From positions 1 to 6,537 of the forward strand of contig CAAGAM010000144.1 of the NCBI GenBank assembly GCA_900767815.1: a stretch of DNA of 6,537 nt, read 5' to 3'. Position numbers and translations under genes: made by a program. This DNA comes from Clostridia bacterium (lineage in GTDB: Bacteria; Bacillota; Clostridia; Christensenellales; Borkfalkiaceae). Below are positions 1 through 6,537 of the stretch, piece by piece. Under the pieces are notes generated by a model, which was not told the origin of the DNA, made no database searches, and saw nothing but the letters and a program-made list of their open reading frames with translations. Numbering within the stretch: the first letter of the stretch is position 1; every line of letters begins with the position of its first letter.

Positions 1-1406
1 AATCTCTGTCTGTAAATTTTACGAAGAACCTTCAACGCCTGCTGTTGCTTACCTTTAAATACGATAACAGACAAAACGATTGCAACTATCGCGGAAACAA
101 GCGCAATGCAGATACCCGCAATCATAAACCCGCGGAAAACAGGAGTGTTTCTTTTCAGTTCCGCGTTGGTATAGGTAAGAATCGTCTTCTCCGCCTGCCC
201 TGTTTTGTTTATGTTTCTATAAAGGAAGTAAATATCGTTCGGCGACGCACCTTGTACGATTTTGTCGATATTGAATTCGAGATTGAAAGAAAAATCGATT
301 TTTTTCTTTCCGAAATCCATTCTCGTTATCAGCGACGAGCTTTCATGCAGAACGTAGCCCTTCTTCGTTTTCGCATTATAATAGACCGCGTGCCGAAGCG
401 CGGGCGCGCTGTCAAACATTACGCATTCAACCGTTTTACACGTAAGGTCTTCGCCGATTTCAAGCGAATTTATTTCGCTCGAATTAAAATAATACATCGA
501 AGAACTTCTGTCCACGATAAAAATCGTATCGGTTTCTTTTTCATACACCGCTCCGCGGGGAGACACTCCGAAAATACCGAAAGACAGATACTTTTCGGTG
601 TCGAGACTATCGAGGAAATCCTCTCTCTTTTTTCCTTTGTTTTTGGCTTTCCTGTATTCGACGTCGGTAAAATCATGCGCAAGCCTTATCACTCCGCCGT
701 CATACACTATGTAAAGATGTTCGCCGTCGGACTCAAAGCAGCTTATACCGCTCGTCATCTGAACGGCTCTGAGTTTTATGTTTCCTCTTGCGTCGTCGTT
801 TAACGTACAATCGTAAAGATAGGTTCTGCAGAGCGTTCCCGCGGCAAGATCGTCGATTTTATATCTCATTATTTCGGCAATCTGCTGCCCCGTGCATACG
901 AGATACAGATAATCGCCGTCTTCCAGAAAAAACGTATTATCCACGTTACCGCGGAACGAAACGCAATCGAGAAGTTCCAACCCCGTTTCCGTTTCGTTTA
1001 CTCTGATAAGAAACGAAGCCCCCGAGGAATCGTTTTTCGAAACTATGCCCCAAATGTTTTTACTGCCGGCTTTTTGGTAAATTTTGCGTAAAAGCGCGTT
1101 TCCGTCGCCGATGTTATCCTTTACCATAGCAACGAAATCGAACGAATCCTTTACCTCGTCGTTATTTTTCATTCTTACGACGGAACCGTCGGAAGTGGCA
1201 TAAAGCCACTCCCCGGTTTCGTAGGTGATTATGTCTATTATATTGCCGCTTGTCGCTTCGTAATCCCTGTCGCGAGGGGTACAGCAAGCCATAGAGACGA
1301 TCAATGCGACTGCCGCCGCAAAAACGACAAGCGTAATTATAATCGCTTTCGCCGCTTTTCCTTTGAATCTGCCTTTTTCTCCGCGGCTTTTCGTTGTTTC
1401 GTTCAA
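1..1406 (-). CDS. Membrane protein with external beta-propeller-like domain, 3' end beyond window
   Basis: The reading frame is open from a TTG at 1406-1404 to the window edge: 468 codons plus two bases, with no stop. TTG is chosen because GGAGG lies 7 bases upstream, just after the stop of the preceding gene; the first in-frame ATG (residue 39) would cut away the first membrane segment. Residues 1-20 are basic and hydrophilic, about 21-42 form a transmembrane helix, about 45-425 are external, and about 427-450 form a second helix, followed by KGKQQQALKVLRKIYRQR in the cytoplasm. The external part repeats a strand pattern of the type (D/G)-x-hh-Y-h-x-x-x-G-x-h-x-R-h, for example GEWLYATSDGSVVRM (65-79), GDYLYLVCTGQQIAEIMRY (164-182) and GEHLYIVYDGGVIRL (228-242), with weaker copies near 292, 343 and 391; this suggests a beta-propeller (inference). 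The final basic stretch resembles the segment before the first core helix of MalF/UgpA-type permeases, but a Yip1-like or other membrane domain could equally follow. Operon position behind a solute-binding protein supports a transport role. The family is not established. Confidence 0.85.
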   Translation of the reverse strand, partial: MNETTKSRGEKGRFKGKAAKAIIITLVVFAAAVALIVSMACCTPRDRDYEATSGNIIDIITYETGEWLYATSDGSVVRMKNNDEVKDSFDFVAMVKDNIGDGNALLRKIYQKAGSKNIWGIVSKNDSSGASFLIRVNETETGLELLDCVSFRGNVDNTFFLEDGDYLYLVCTGQQIAEIMRYKIDDLAAGTLCRTYLYDCTLNDDARGNIKLRAVQMTSGISCFESDGEHLYIVYDGGVIRLAHDFTDVEYRKAKNKGKKREDFLDSLDTEKYLSFGIFGVSPRGAVYEKETDTIFIVDRSSSMYYFNSSEINSLEIGEDLTCKTVECVMFDSAPALRHAVYYNAKTKKGYVLHESSSLITRMDFGKKKIDFSFNLEFNIDKIVQGASPNDIYFLYRNINKTGQAEKTILTYTNAELKRNTPVFRGFMIAGICIALVSAIVAIVLSVIVFKGKQQQALKVLRKIYRQR

Positions 1407-1413
1407 AATTATT

Positions 1414-1418
1414 CCTCC
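1414..1418 (-). promoter_or_regulatory. Ribosome binding site that decides the TTG start at 1406
   Basis: Read on the minus strand, GGAGG sits 7 bases before TTG and begins 2 bases after the TAA of the solute-binding protein gene (1423-1421). No ATG or GTG in this frame lies close to it. The arrangement suggests that translation of this gene is coupled to that of the gene before it. Confidence 0.8.
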
Positions 1419-1420
1419 GT

Positions 1421-3214
1421 TTATTCGGCGGGACCGGATTTAGGATCGGTTCCCGGACGCATATAACACGTTTCGTTCCAGTTGTTCTTTTTAGCGTAGT
1501 CTATCCAGCCCGATTTCAAAGCCGCAGCCCATCTTTCCGAGAAGATATCTACAGTGATCTCGTCCGAACCTTGCCCCGCAAGTAGTTTCTGATACAATTC
1601 GACGTTTACGCTTCTGACCTTAGTCGCACCCATACCGCCCATAGACATTACGAGATGTTTAAGGTAATCGTTGCCGTCTACGTAGCCGCTGAACTTGATT
1701 TTATCCGTCTTGAAAAATTCCGCCCACTCTGCGGGAACTTTAACGAGATTCTGCTTTACGAGAGTCAAAGCCTGCGGCGTATAATCGGTTTTGCTGAGAG
1801 CGTCGTAATAAATCGACTGACCGTAAGGAGACATAACGAACTTCATAAAGTCAAGGTTAAGCGCATTCTGCTTTACATCGTGATTTATTATGGAGAGGAA
1901 ACCTCCGTTACCGCCGACGTCTCTTACGACAGTTCCTTCGGGTATATATCCGCCTTTGCTGACCATTGCGGGATAATCGAAGAAATCAACCTGAAGATTT
2001 TCGTTCTGACTCTTTAAAAACGCAAGTCCCGTACCCGAATAATCGAGAACTATCTGAGGCGAAGCTTTACCCTTGGTTTGCTTCTGGAATGCATTGCGCA
2101 TATCTTCCATGGAAGTTTGCGTTGCGTCCGTTTTATTGATATACGGCGACATCTTTTCGAACTGCGAAACGAATTCTTTGAATTTCGCGCTCTTTGCTCC
2201 GATATATTTTTCGGAGGTTTCGTCGAGAATTTTATTGAACATTCTCGTCGGATCGATGCCGAACTCTATATCTCCTTCGGGGTTTTCCGAAGTCGGATCA
2301 TATTCGAAATTTCTGCTCGAATACATAGACCCGTCGTATTCGTTTCTGAAATAATAATCTCCGTATACTCTTAAAAGCCAGGAGAAATTGAAGTTCTGAA
2401 TATCGTTTGACGAAAGAGGAATGCCGAGAGGATTCTCGTAACCCGCTTCTTTCATATATTTGCAAAGGTTTATAAGATCGTCCCACGTAACGGGGTTTTC
2501 AACCTTTCCCTCTGCGTTTACATATCCCTTTTCGCCGGCAGCGGCAAGCGCGACTTTATTTACGAACCATGCCGTAAGAAGACTTTCGGTATTCATAATA
2601 TACGTTGTCGTATTAGTTCCCGACTTATCTGTGATATACGCGTCCTCTTCGATAACGTTACTCCACACTTTGTTGCCCGCATAACCGTTTTTGCCGTTCA
2701 CGTAAGTGTACATATTGACGCAATACTGACTGATAAGGTTGGAAACGATATTTCCCTGAACGATATCCCAATCGGTTTTCGCGTTCGTGATTTCGTATTT
2801 CAGAGCGTCGGAATAAGTTCCCGACGAATAGTTGGTATCGAGGCGCACGCTCACCGCTTTGCTGTGCAAACGCATATATTCGTTCGCAAGAGCCTGCCAG
2901 CCGACTTTCGTTCCTTCGAAAACGATAACGACGTCGATTTTACCCGTGCGTTGCTCTATATTTTCTTTTTTCGGATAATAATCGGAATTAAAATCGGCTC
3001 CGAGGTCGAGAGGATCGACTCTTATCGGATTATCTACCGTAACGTCACCCGGGTTTTCGGACGACGAATCCTTATCGGAAGTCGACTCCGACGGATTGTT
3101 CGAGCTTCCGCTGTCCGGGTTGTTTATTTTTCCTTCGCACGCCGTCAAAGTAAATGTAAACGCTATTAACAATGCCAATAAGGCACATAAATACTTTCTG
3201 ATATGTTTCTTCAT
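1421..3214 (-). CDS. Extracellular solute-binding lipoprotein of a carbohydrate-type ABC importer (family 1)
   Basis: This 597-residue protein has a type II signal peptide: MKKHIRKY, a hydrophobic core, then LTAC with the lipidated Cys at residue 26. A Ser/Asn/Asp/Glu/Pro tether runs to about residue 62. The rest follows the SBP family 1 pattern. GKIDVVIVFEG (91-101) is the first strand of lobe 1, and TDWDIVQGNI (147-156) a later one. WFVNKVALAAAGEKG (216-230) followed by PVTWDDLINLCKYMKEAGY (241-259) is the classic N-K-x-(L/F)-x-x-AG ... P-x-T-W-(D/E) signature. GGFLSIINHDVKQNALNLDF (437-456) and MSPYGQSIYY (461-470) match the late A-x-x-F-hh-S-P-x-Q segment. Family members usually have 400-550 residues, so this one is long. 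The ATG at 3214 has AAGGAG 5 bases upstream. Its substrate cannot be read from sequence; sugars or oligosaccharides are most common for the family. It likely delivers ligand to permeases encoded past the left edge. Confidence 0.95.
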   Translation of the reverse strand: MKKHIRKYLCALLALLIAFTFTLTACEGKINNPDSGSSNNPSESTSDKDSSSENPGDVTVDNPIRVDPLDLGADFNSDYYPKKENIEQRTGKIDVVIVFEGTKVGWQALANEYMRLHSKAVSVRLDTNYSSGTYSDALKYEITNAKTDWDIVQGNIVSNLISQYCVNMYTYVNGKNGYAGNKVWSNVIEEDAYITDKSGTNTTTYIMNTESLLTAWFVNKVALAAAGEKGYVNAEGKVENPVTWDDLINLCKYMKEAGYENPLGIPLSSNDIQNFNFSWLLRVYGDYYFRNEYDGSMYSSRNFEYDPTSENPEGDIEFGIDPTRMFNKILDETSEKYIGAKSAKFKEFVSQFEKMSPYINKTDATQTSMEDMRNAFQKQTKGKASPQIVLDYSGTGLAFLKSQNENLQVDFFDYPAMVSKGGYIPEGTVVRDVGGNGGFLSIINHDVKQNALNLDFMKFVMSPYGQSIYYDALSKTDYTPQALTLVKQNLVKVPAEWAEFFKTDKIKFSGYVDGNDYLKHLVMSMGGMGATKVRSVNVELYQKLLAGQGSDEITVDIFSERWAAALKSGWIDYAKKNNWNETCYMRPGTDPKSGPAE

Positions 3215-3219
3215 ACAAA

Positions 3220-3225
3220 CTCCTT
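3220..3225 (-). promoter_or_regulatory. Ribosome binding site of the solute-binding protein gene
   Basis: Read on the minus strand, AAGGAG lies 5 bases before the ATG at 3214, inside the 20-base gap after the TAA (3237-3235) of the 866-residue lipoprotein gene. The gap has no room for a separate promoter or terminator, so the two genes are very probably co-transcribed. Confidence 0.85.
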
Positions 3226-3234
3226 GTAAAAATA

Positions 3235-5835
3235 TTATTCCGCAACGATTTTAAACGTTCTTCCCGCCGCGCTCTGGGTAAACGCGAACGAATAAGTCAA
3301 TTTGCCGTTTTCGCATTGTACGCCGTATCCGTCGTACCCGAGTTCGGTCGCAAAGTTATAAACAACCCACTTCCCGTTTACTTTTTCGTAAATTTTGGGA
3401 ACGACGAGTTTGTCGAAACCCTGCGCCTTTACCGCATAAATAACGTCAGCCGTTTTTGCGGACGTACCGCCTTTGATCGTAAATTCCGCAACGTTGTTTT
3501 CGGCTTTTACGGTGGGTATCCAGGTATCAGACCCCGCCGTTCCCGTAGCGGCGTTTATGCCGAACGCGTTTTTAACGCTGTCGTTATAAACGTTTACTAC
3601 GTTGTCGCAATTTGTCTGCCCGATCGTACCGAAAGGCAACAATATAAGGTTTACGCTTATAGTATCGCCTTTTTTGAACGAAACCGACGTATCGAGCGTA
3701 AGACTTCCGTAATTAAGTTTGCCGAATACGGGATTTGTTCTGAAATCGTTAAGGAACGCAAGCCCCGCGTCTGACTTCTTGCCGTTTACGGTAATTGCGT
3801 AATCTTTGACTATGCAACCGAAGTTACCCGTTTCTCCCGTAACGTTCTGCAAACCGTAATATGCGAAATAAGAACCGCTTTTGTTGAGTTTGTACAATTT
3901 GGCGTTTCCGGACGACGTGGGATTGTTCAATTCCTTATGTTCGCCGTTTTCGTCGAGATACGCCGACTTCGCATAAGTTCCTTTTCTTCCGTCAAACCCG
4001 ATTATGCTGAACGTCTTGTTGTCTACGGTTGTATCTTTGAGGAAGGTGAAATCTATCGTGTAATAAGTTCTCGATTCGTCCTTTTGCGGCATTTCGACGT
4101 GACGCATCGTATACATATAAGTTCCGTCGCCCGAAACATAGGAATAATCGAGGTCGGCATAAGTAAGTCCCGACGATTTTATATCCGATCTCGTATAATT
4201 GCCCATCGTGGCTCCGTTATCGCTCGTAGGCGCATATAACGTACCCACCGAATTATACTGCGGGTCGCCCGTCTGCTTGTCGACGTCCGCCCACAATTCC
4301 GCGCTGCAACCTCTGAAATCGGGCAGAACCCAGGCATATCCGAACGAACCTTTACTGTAAGCCGAGTAATACGGCGCGATACAGTTGGTTTCGCTTACAC
4401 CCGTGGAAAGATGATAATACGAAATGTAATACTCGATTGACGAAAGTTGTTTAAGGTCGTACTCGTTACCCCACTTCTGATATGCGTTTACTACGGTAAA
4501 CTTATATTCGGCATTACTCTTCACCGAAAGCGGCATTATCGTCTCGCCGTATTTTGCGTCCGAAGGATTGTAAATCGGCTCTTCCTTTTCGTGTCCGAAG
4601 TTTTTGCCGACCTGCAAAGGAACGGGCAATAACATATTCTTTTCACTGTCTGAAAGCGCCGCGCCTTCGAGAGGGAATTCGGTTTTGACGGAAATGTAAA
4701 CAAGTCTGTCGTCTTTTGCGTTTTTAACGGTTATGTTTTCAAAGTATTTTTTCTGTTGTTTTCTGAAATAAGCGTCGTTGAATCCGTGTCCGTCTATACG
4801 GAAATCATACGAACCCGTCAGACGATTGTAGCCGATAAACTCCGCGCCGTCTTTTGCTTCGACGGAAATGTTGCTTTTATCAAGCGGAGCAGACTCTTCC
4901 GCCGCGGCTTTTGCTATTCCTTCAAAAGAATGAGTTTCGTCGGTATAAAGTCTGTTTGCAAAAGTTTTTTCGACTCCCGACCCTATGCCGTCCATAGAAA
5001 TATATTGACGAACAACGTAATTTCTGTCATTCGCTTCGACGTAAAGCTTCGTCCCCTGACCTGCGGTTATTATTCCGACTACGCCCGCCTTGGCAATATC
5101 GAAACCTATATACGAAACGTTATCGAACTCGTATTTTCCGTTCGTAAGCGCAGGTTTTTCACCGTTTGCGTCAAGGATTTCGACGGACGCCACGTTTGAT
5201 TTTTTCAGTTTCAATTCAAACCCGAATTCCGTCACATAGTTACTTTTGTCGCGGGCAATGATTCTGAAAGATTGATGCAGACGATCGGAATAAGTATGAT
5301 ATCCTTTTTCAAGATAAAGAGGAATGGCGGAATCGAAATCCATATCGCGCATATAGGAAGAATAGTAATAATACCCGAGTTTCGTGGTATTTACTCTTGC
5401 GGCAGAACTTCCGTTGCTTCCGTAATACCTTTCGCCGTTGAACATAACATAGGTATCAAGAGTATTGTACAAATACTCCTCGCCGTCGGAATTTTTAAGC
5501 GACGAAACGTATTTCTTTCCCGAAAGCCCGTGCGTTAACTTTATGTTTTTGTTTTCGATAACGTAGCTCGTTTTATCGTTATCCGTATAATAAGCCTGAA
5601 CGCCGTTGGCTAACCTGTTCGCTTCTTTCACCGTGTCGGACATCGTCGTCTGTCCGGAAAGATCTATGCCGTCGTCTTTACCCGGCTCGGGATCGGGCGT
5701 TTCCGAAGAAGAGTCGGAAGAAGGCGTATAAGTCGATTCGGACGCGGGCTCCGAGGTCGAACCGCTCGTATCTCCGCACGCGAAACAACTTAATAAAAGA
5801 ATCATAGAGATTATAATCGATATGATTTTTTTCAT
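3235..5835 (-). CDS. Large secreted lipoprotein of unrecognised family, linked to an ABC importer
   Basis: This protein has 866 residues. It begins MKKIISIII, has a hydrophobic core and then LLSCFACG. The lipidated residue is probably Cys20 (FAC-G, the usual clostridial form), although Cys17 (LLSC) is a possible alternative. A Ser/Thr/Glu/Pro/Asp tether covers about 21-60. The remainder looks like alternating beta strands with very many Tyr and Gly residues, for example GYYYYSSYMRDMDF (154-167), YYISYYHLSTGVSETNC (469-485) and WVLPDFRGCSAELWADVD (502-519). Other Cys residues are at 510, 674, 743 and 841. There are no membrane segments after the signal and no LPxTG anchor. I see no catalytic signature of a named hydrolase or lyase. 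The ATG at 5835 has AAAAGGAG 6 bases upstream. The gene directly precedes a solute-binding protein gene, so a role in binding or processing the imported substrate at the cell surface is a reasonable inference. It could be a glycan-active enzyme, a glycan-binding protein or a purely structural one; I cannot choose. Confidence 0.93.
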   Translation of the reverse strand: MKKIISIIISMILLLSCFACGDTSGSTSEPASESTYTPSSDSSSETPDPEPGKDDGIDLSGQTTMSDTVKEANRLANGVQAYYTDNDKTSYVIENKNIKLTHGLSGKKYVSSLKNSDGEEYLYNTLDTYVMFNGERYYGSNGSSAARVNTTKLGYYYYSSYMRDMDFDSAIPLYLEKGYHTYSDRLHQSFRIIARDKSNYVTEFGFELKLKKSNVASVEILDANGEKPALTNGKYEFDNVSYIGFDIAKAGVVGIITAGQGTKLYVEANDRNYVVRQYISMDGIGSGVEKTFANRLYTDETHSFEGIAKAAAEESAPLDKSNISVEAKDGAEFIGYNRLTGSYDFRIDGHGFNDAYFRKQQKKYFENITVKNAKDDRLVYISVKTEFPLEGAALSDSEKNMLLPVPLQVGKNFGHEKEEPIYNPSDAKYGETIMPLSVKSNAEYKFTVVNAYQKWGNEYDLKQLSSIEYYISYYHLSTGVSETNCIAPYYSAYSKGSFGYAWVLPDFRGCSAELWADVDKQTGDPQYNSVGTLYAPTSDNGATMGNYTRSDIKSSGLTYADLDYSYVSGDGTYMYTMRHVEMPQKDESRTYYTIDFTFLKDTTVDNKTFSIIGFDGRKGTYAKSAYLDENGEHKELNNPTSSGNAKLYKLNKSGSYFAYYGLQNVTGETGNFGCIVKDYAITVNGKKSDAGLAFLNDFRTNPVFGKLNYGSLTLDTSVSFKKGDTISVNLILLPFGTIGQTNCDNVVNVYNDSVKNAFGINAATGTAGSDTWIPTVKAENNVAEFTIKGGTSAKTADVIYAVKAQGFDKLVVPKIYEKVNGKWVVYNFATELGYDGYGVQCENGKLTYSFAFTQSAAGRTFKIVAE

Positions 5836-5841
5836 TAAAAA

Positions 5842-5849
5842 CTCCTTTT
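5842..5849 (-). promoter_or_regulatory. Ribosome binding site of the 866-residue lipoprotein gene
   Basis: Read on the minus strand, AAAAGGAG lies 6 bases before ATG at 5835. The ATG is followed at once by a Lys-Lys signal-peptide start, which supports this start choice. Confidence 0.85.
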
Positions 5850-5859
5850 GTTTTTATCG

Positions 5860-5872
5860 GGCAACATTTGCC
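5860..5872. repeat. Small perfect inverted repeat (5-base arms, 3-base centre) in the leader of the lipoprotein gene
   Basis: The + strand reads GGCAA-CAT-TTGCC. It ends 10 bases upstream of the AAAAGGAG ribosome binding site. It could be an operator half-site pair or a small hairpin in the mRNA leader. With only 5-base arms it may be chance. It does not match the LacI-type or catabolite-control consensus, since the central CG is missing. Confidence 0.35.
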
Positions 5873-5885
5873 GTTTAAGAAACAC

Positions 5886-5948
5886 AGGCATTGCATTCGC
5901 CGCCTGCCGAGAAAATTCGTTTTAACGGCGAACGAGAACGCAATGCCT
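5886..5948. repeat. Long nested inverted repeat between genes, possible terminator or processing hairpin
   Basis: The outer arms AGGCATTGC (5886-5894) and GCAATGCCT (5940-5948) are perfect 9-base complements. The inner arms TTCGCCG (5896-5902) and CGGCGAA (5926-5932) are perfect 7-base complements. A competing single stem pairs 5886-5898 with 5936-5948 over 13 bases with one wobble (a G-U pair in the minus-strand RNA). Within the loop, AAAA-TTCG-TTTT (5912-5923) adds a weak third stem. The outer arm is flanked on the + strand by CGCATTTTTTATTTATT (5949-5965), so the minus-strand RNA has an A-rich tract before the hairpin and only a weak U tract (GUGUUUCUU) after it. That looks like a poor intrinsic terminator for the gene ending at 5978, or a better one for + strand transcripts. 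An RNA-processing or stabilising structure is also possible. Confidence 0.6.
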
Positions 5949-5977
5949 CGCATTTTTTATTTATTGATTATCGTTTT

Positions 5978-6537
5978 TTAAATCGATTTTACGTATTCGA
6001 TCGTGATTTCGTTTGTTTCGTCACCGCCCACGAATTCGATACGGAATCCGTTAAGAACGTCAAACGCCATATTCTTAGCCGCTTCTCCGTTTACGGTGTA
6101 CGCAAGGTTGTATCTCATCGTAACGTATCCGTTTTCGTCCGCTTCGGTAACCGTCCAGCCCTGAGTGGTAAGTCCGCGGAAGAACGTGTTCGGGTTGCCG
6201 TAATCTGTGCTTTCCGCCGCAGTTCCGTCGAGAGTGTATTTACCGAAAGCGTAAATATCCACTCTGCCGCCGTTTTTTACGCTTACTTTCGCCTTGATTT
6301 CGATAGTATTCGTTCCGTTCATCGCAAGACCTAAATTTTTCATATGAATAAACGAACCGTTTTTACCTTTCATGGTCAAAGTTCCGTCGTCGTTCAAAGT
6401 TTTGGTTGCGGAAGGATTTGCGGTGAAATCGTTAAGCATCGCGCCGTCGAAATAAACGTAATCGGAAAGTTTCGCATACAACTTGGTCGCTCCGGTTATC
6501 GCCGTGTTAAAATCGAATTCGCTGCCCTCGGCAAAAT
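5978..6537 (-). CDS. C-terminal part of a modular extracellular protein with InlB-type repeat, 5' end beyond window
   Basis: The frame is open from the right edge to TAA at 5980-5978, giving 186 codons, the first of them partial. The first visible residues include GSEFDFNTAITGATKLYAKL. This is the end of a Listeria-Bacteroides/InlB B repeat, whose family pattern is F-D-F-x-T-x-I-T-x-x-T-x-L-Y-A-K-W; here the usual Trp is Leu. A domain of about 160 residues follows, with short alternating strands (GTLTMKGKNGSFIHM, TNTIEIKAKVSV, GRVDIYAFGKYTL), and ends FVGGDETNEITIEYVKSI. That ending is like the last strand of jelly-roll carbohydrate-binding or lectin-like modules, but I cannot assign a family. 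There is no LPxTG motif, membrane anchor or SLH domain at the C-terminus. The real start is outside the window; a TTG at 6481 is an internal codon because the repeat signature continues upstream of it. Such repeats occur in secreted or surface proteins of Bacillota, so this is probably an adhesin or a modular glycan-active protein. Confidence 0.85.
   Translation of the reverse strand, partial: FAEGSEFDFNTAITGATKLYAKLSDYVYFDGAMLNDFTANPSATKTLNDDGTLTMKGKNGSFIHMKNLGLAMNGTNTIEIKAKVSVKNGGRVDIYAFGKYTLDGTAAESTDYGNPNTFFRGLTTQGWTVTEADENGYVTMRYNLAYTVNGEAAKNMAFDVLNGFRIEFVGGDETNEITIEYVKSI

Noticed and set aside
45..803. 252-codon open frame on the + strand
   Set aside because: It lies fully inside the minus-strand membrane protein gene, which has a ribosome binding site, membrane helices and repeated motifs. 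The + frame encodes an Arg/Phe-rich sequence with no recognisable domain, as expected from the complement of GAA/TCG/AAA-rich codons.
1394..3169. Several + strand open frames of 60 to 120 codons
   Set aside because: They are antisense to the solute-binding protein gene, whose family motifs span the whole region.
3316..5538. Several + strand open frames of 60 to 152 codons
   Set aside because: All are antisense to the 866-residue lipoprotein gene, rich in Arg, Val, Phe and Tyr, and without a convincing ribosome binding site or domain.
5678..5953. 91-codon minus-strand open frame across the gap and the start of the lipoprotein gene
   Set aside because: It overlaps the signal peptide coding region in another frame, crosses the inverted repeat and encodes a low-quality sequence. 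The frame starting at 5835 has the better ribosome binding site and a clear signal peptide.
5891..6334. 147-codon + strand open frame
   Set aside because: It is antisense to the modular protein tail, which carries the InlB-type signature. The start falls inside the inverted repeat and has no good ribosome binding site.
1..6537. CRISPR array, tRNA, rRNA or insertion sequence
   Set aside because: I see no regularly spaced direct repeats, no tRNA-like cloverleaf or conserved rRNA stretch, and no transposase frame or terminal repeats. Nearly all of the window is coding.

Overview
The window carries one strand-consistent gene block. All four genes that I support lie on the minus strand, so transcription runs from position 6537 down to position 1. 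The sequence suggests a Gram-positive, Clostridia-type member of the Bacillota. Starts are preceded by strong AGGAG/GGAGG ribosome binding sites. Two lipoproteins have short Lys-rich signal peptides and Ser/Asp/Glu/Pro-rich tethers after the lipidated Cys. One protein carries the end of an InlB-type B repeat. GC is moderate and UCG/ACG/GAC/GAA codons are frequent. I cannot fix the genus; an uncultured gut Clostridia is a guess.

Layout in transcription order. (1) Positions 6537-5978 hold the C-terminal part of a modular extracellular protein: the last strand of an InlB/Listeria-Bacteroides repeat, then a beta-rich C-terminal domain. (2) Positions 5977-5836 are a 142-base gap with a long nested inverted repeat (5886-5948) and a small palindrome (5860-5872) just upstream of the next ribosome binding site. 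(3) Positions 5835-3235 encode an 866-residue secreted lipoprotein of a family I do not recognise, all beta in appearance and rich in Tyr. (4) After 20 bases, positions 3214-1421 encode a 597-residue family 1 solute-binding lipoprotein of an ABC importer. (5) After 14 bases, a TTG-initiated gene runs from 1406 off the left edge. It encodes a transmembrane segment, a large external domain with repeated beta-propeller-like strand motifs, a second transmembrane segment, and a basic cytoplasmic stretch where the window ends.

Genes 3 to 5 have tight spacing and a good ribosome binding site each, so they look like one operon. The solute-binding protein makes a carbohydrate (or glycoconjugate) ABC uptake system the most likely job. 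In that reading the large lipoprotein captures or processes the substrate at the cell surface, and the membrane propeller protein is either an accessory or the front half of the permease. ATPase and complete permease genes are not in the window and would be expected past position 1.

The most interesting points are the possible fusion of an external beta-propeller to a transporter permease (or a Yip1-like membrane domain), the unrecognised 866-residue partner of the solute-binding protein, and the structured gap at 5836-5977.
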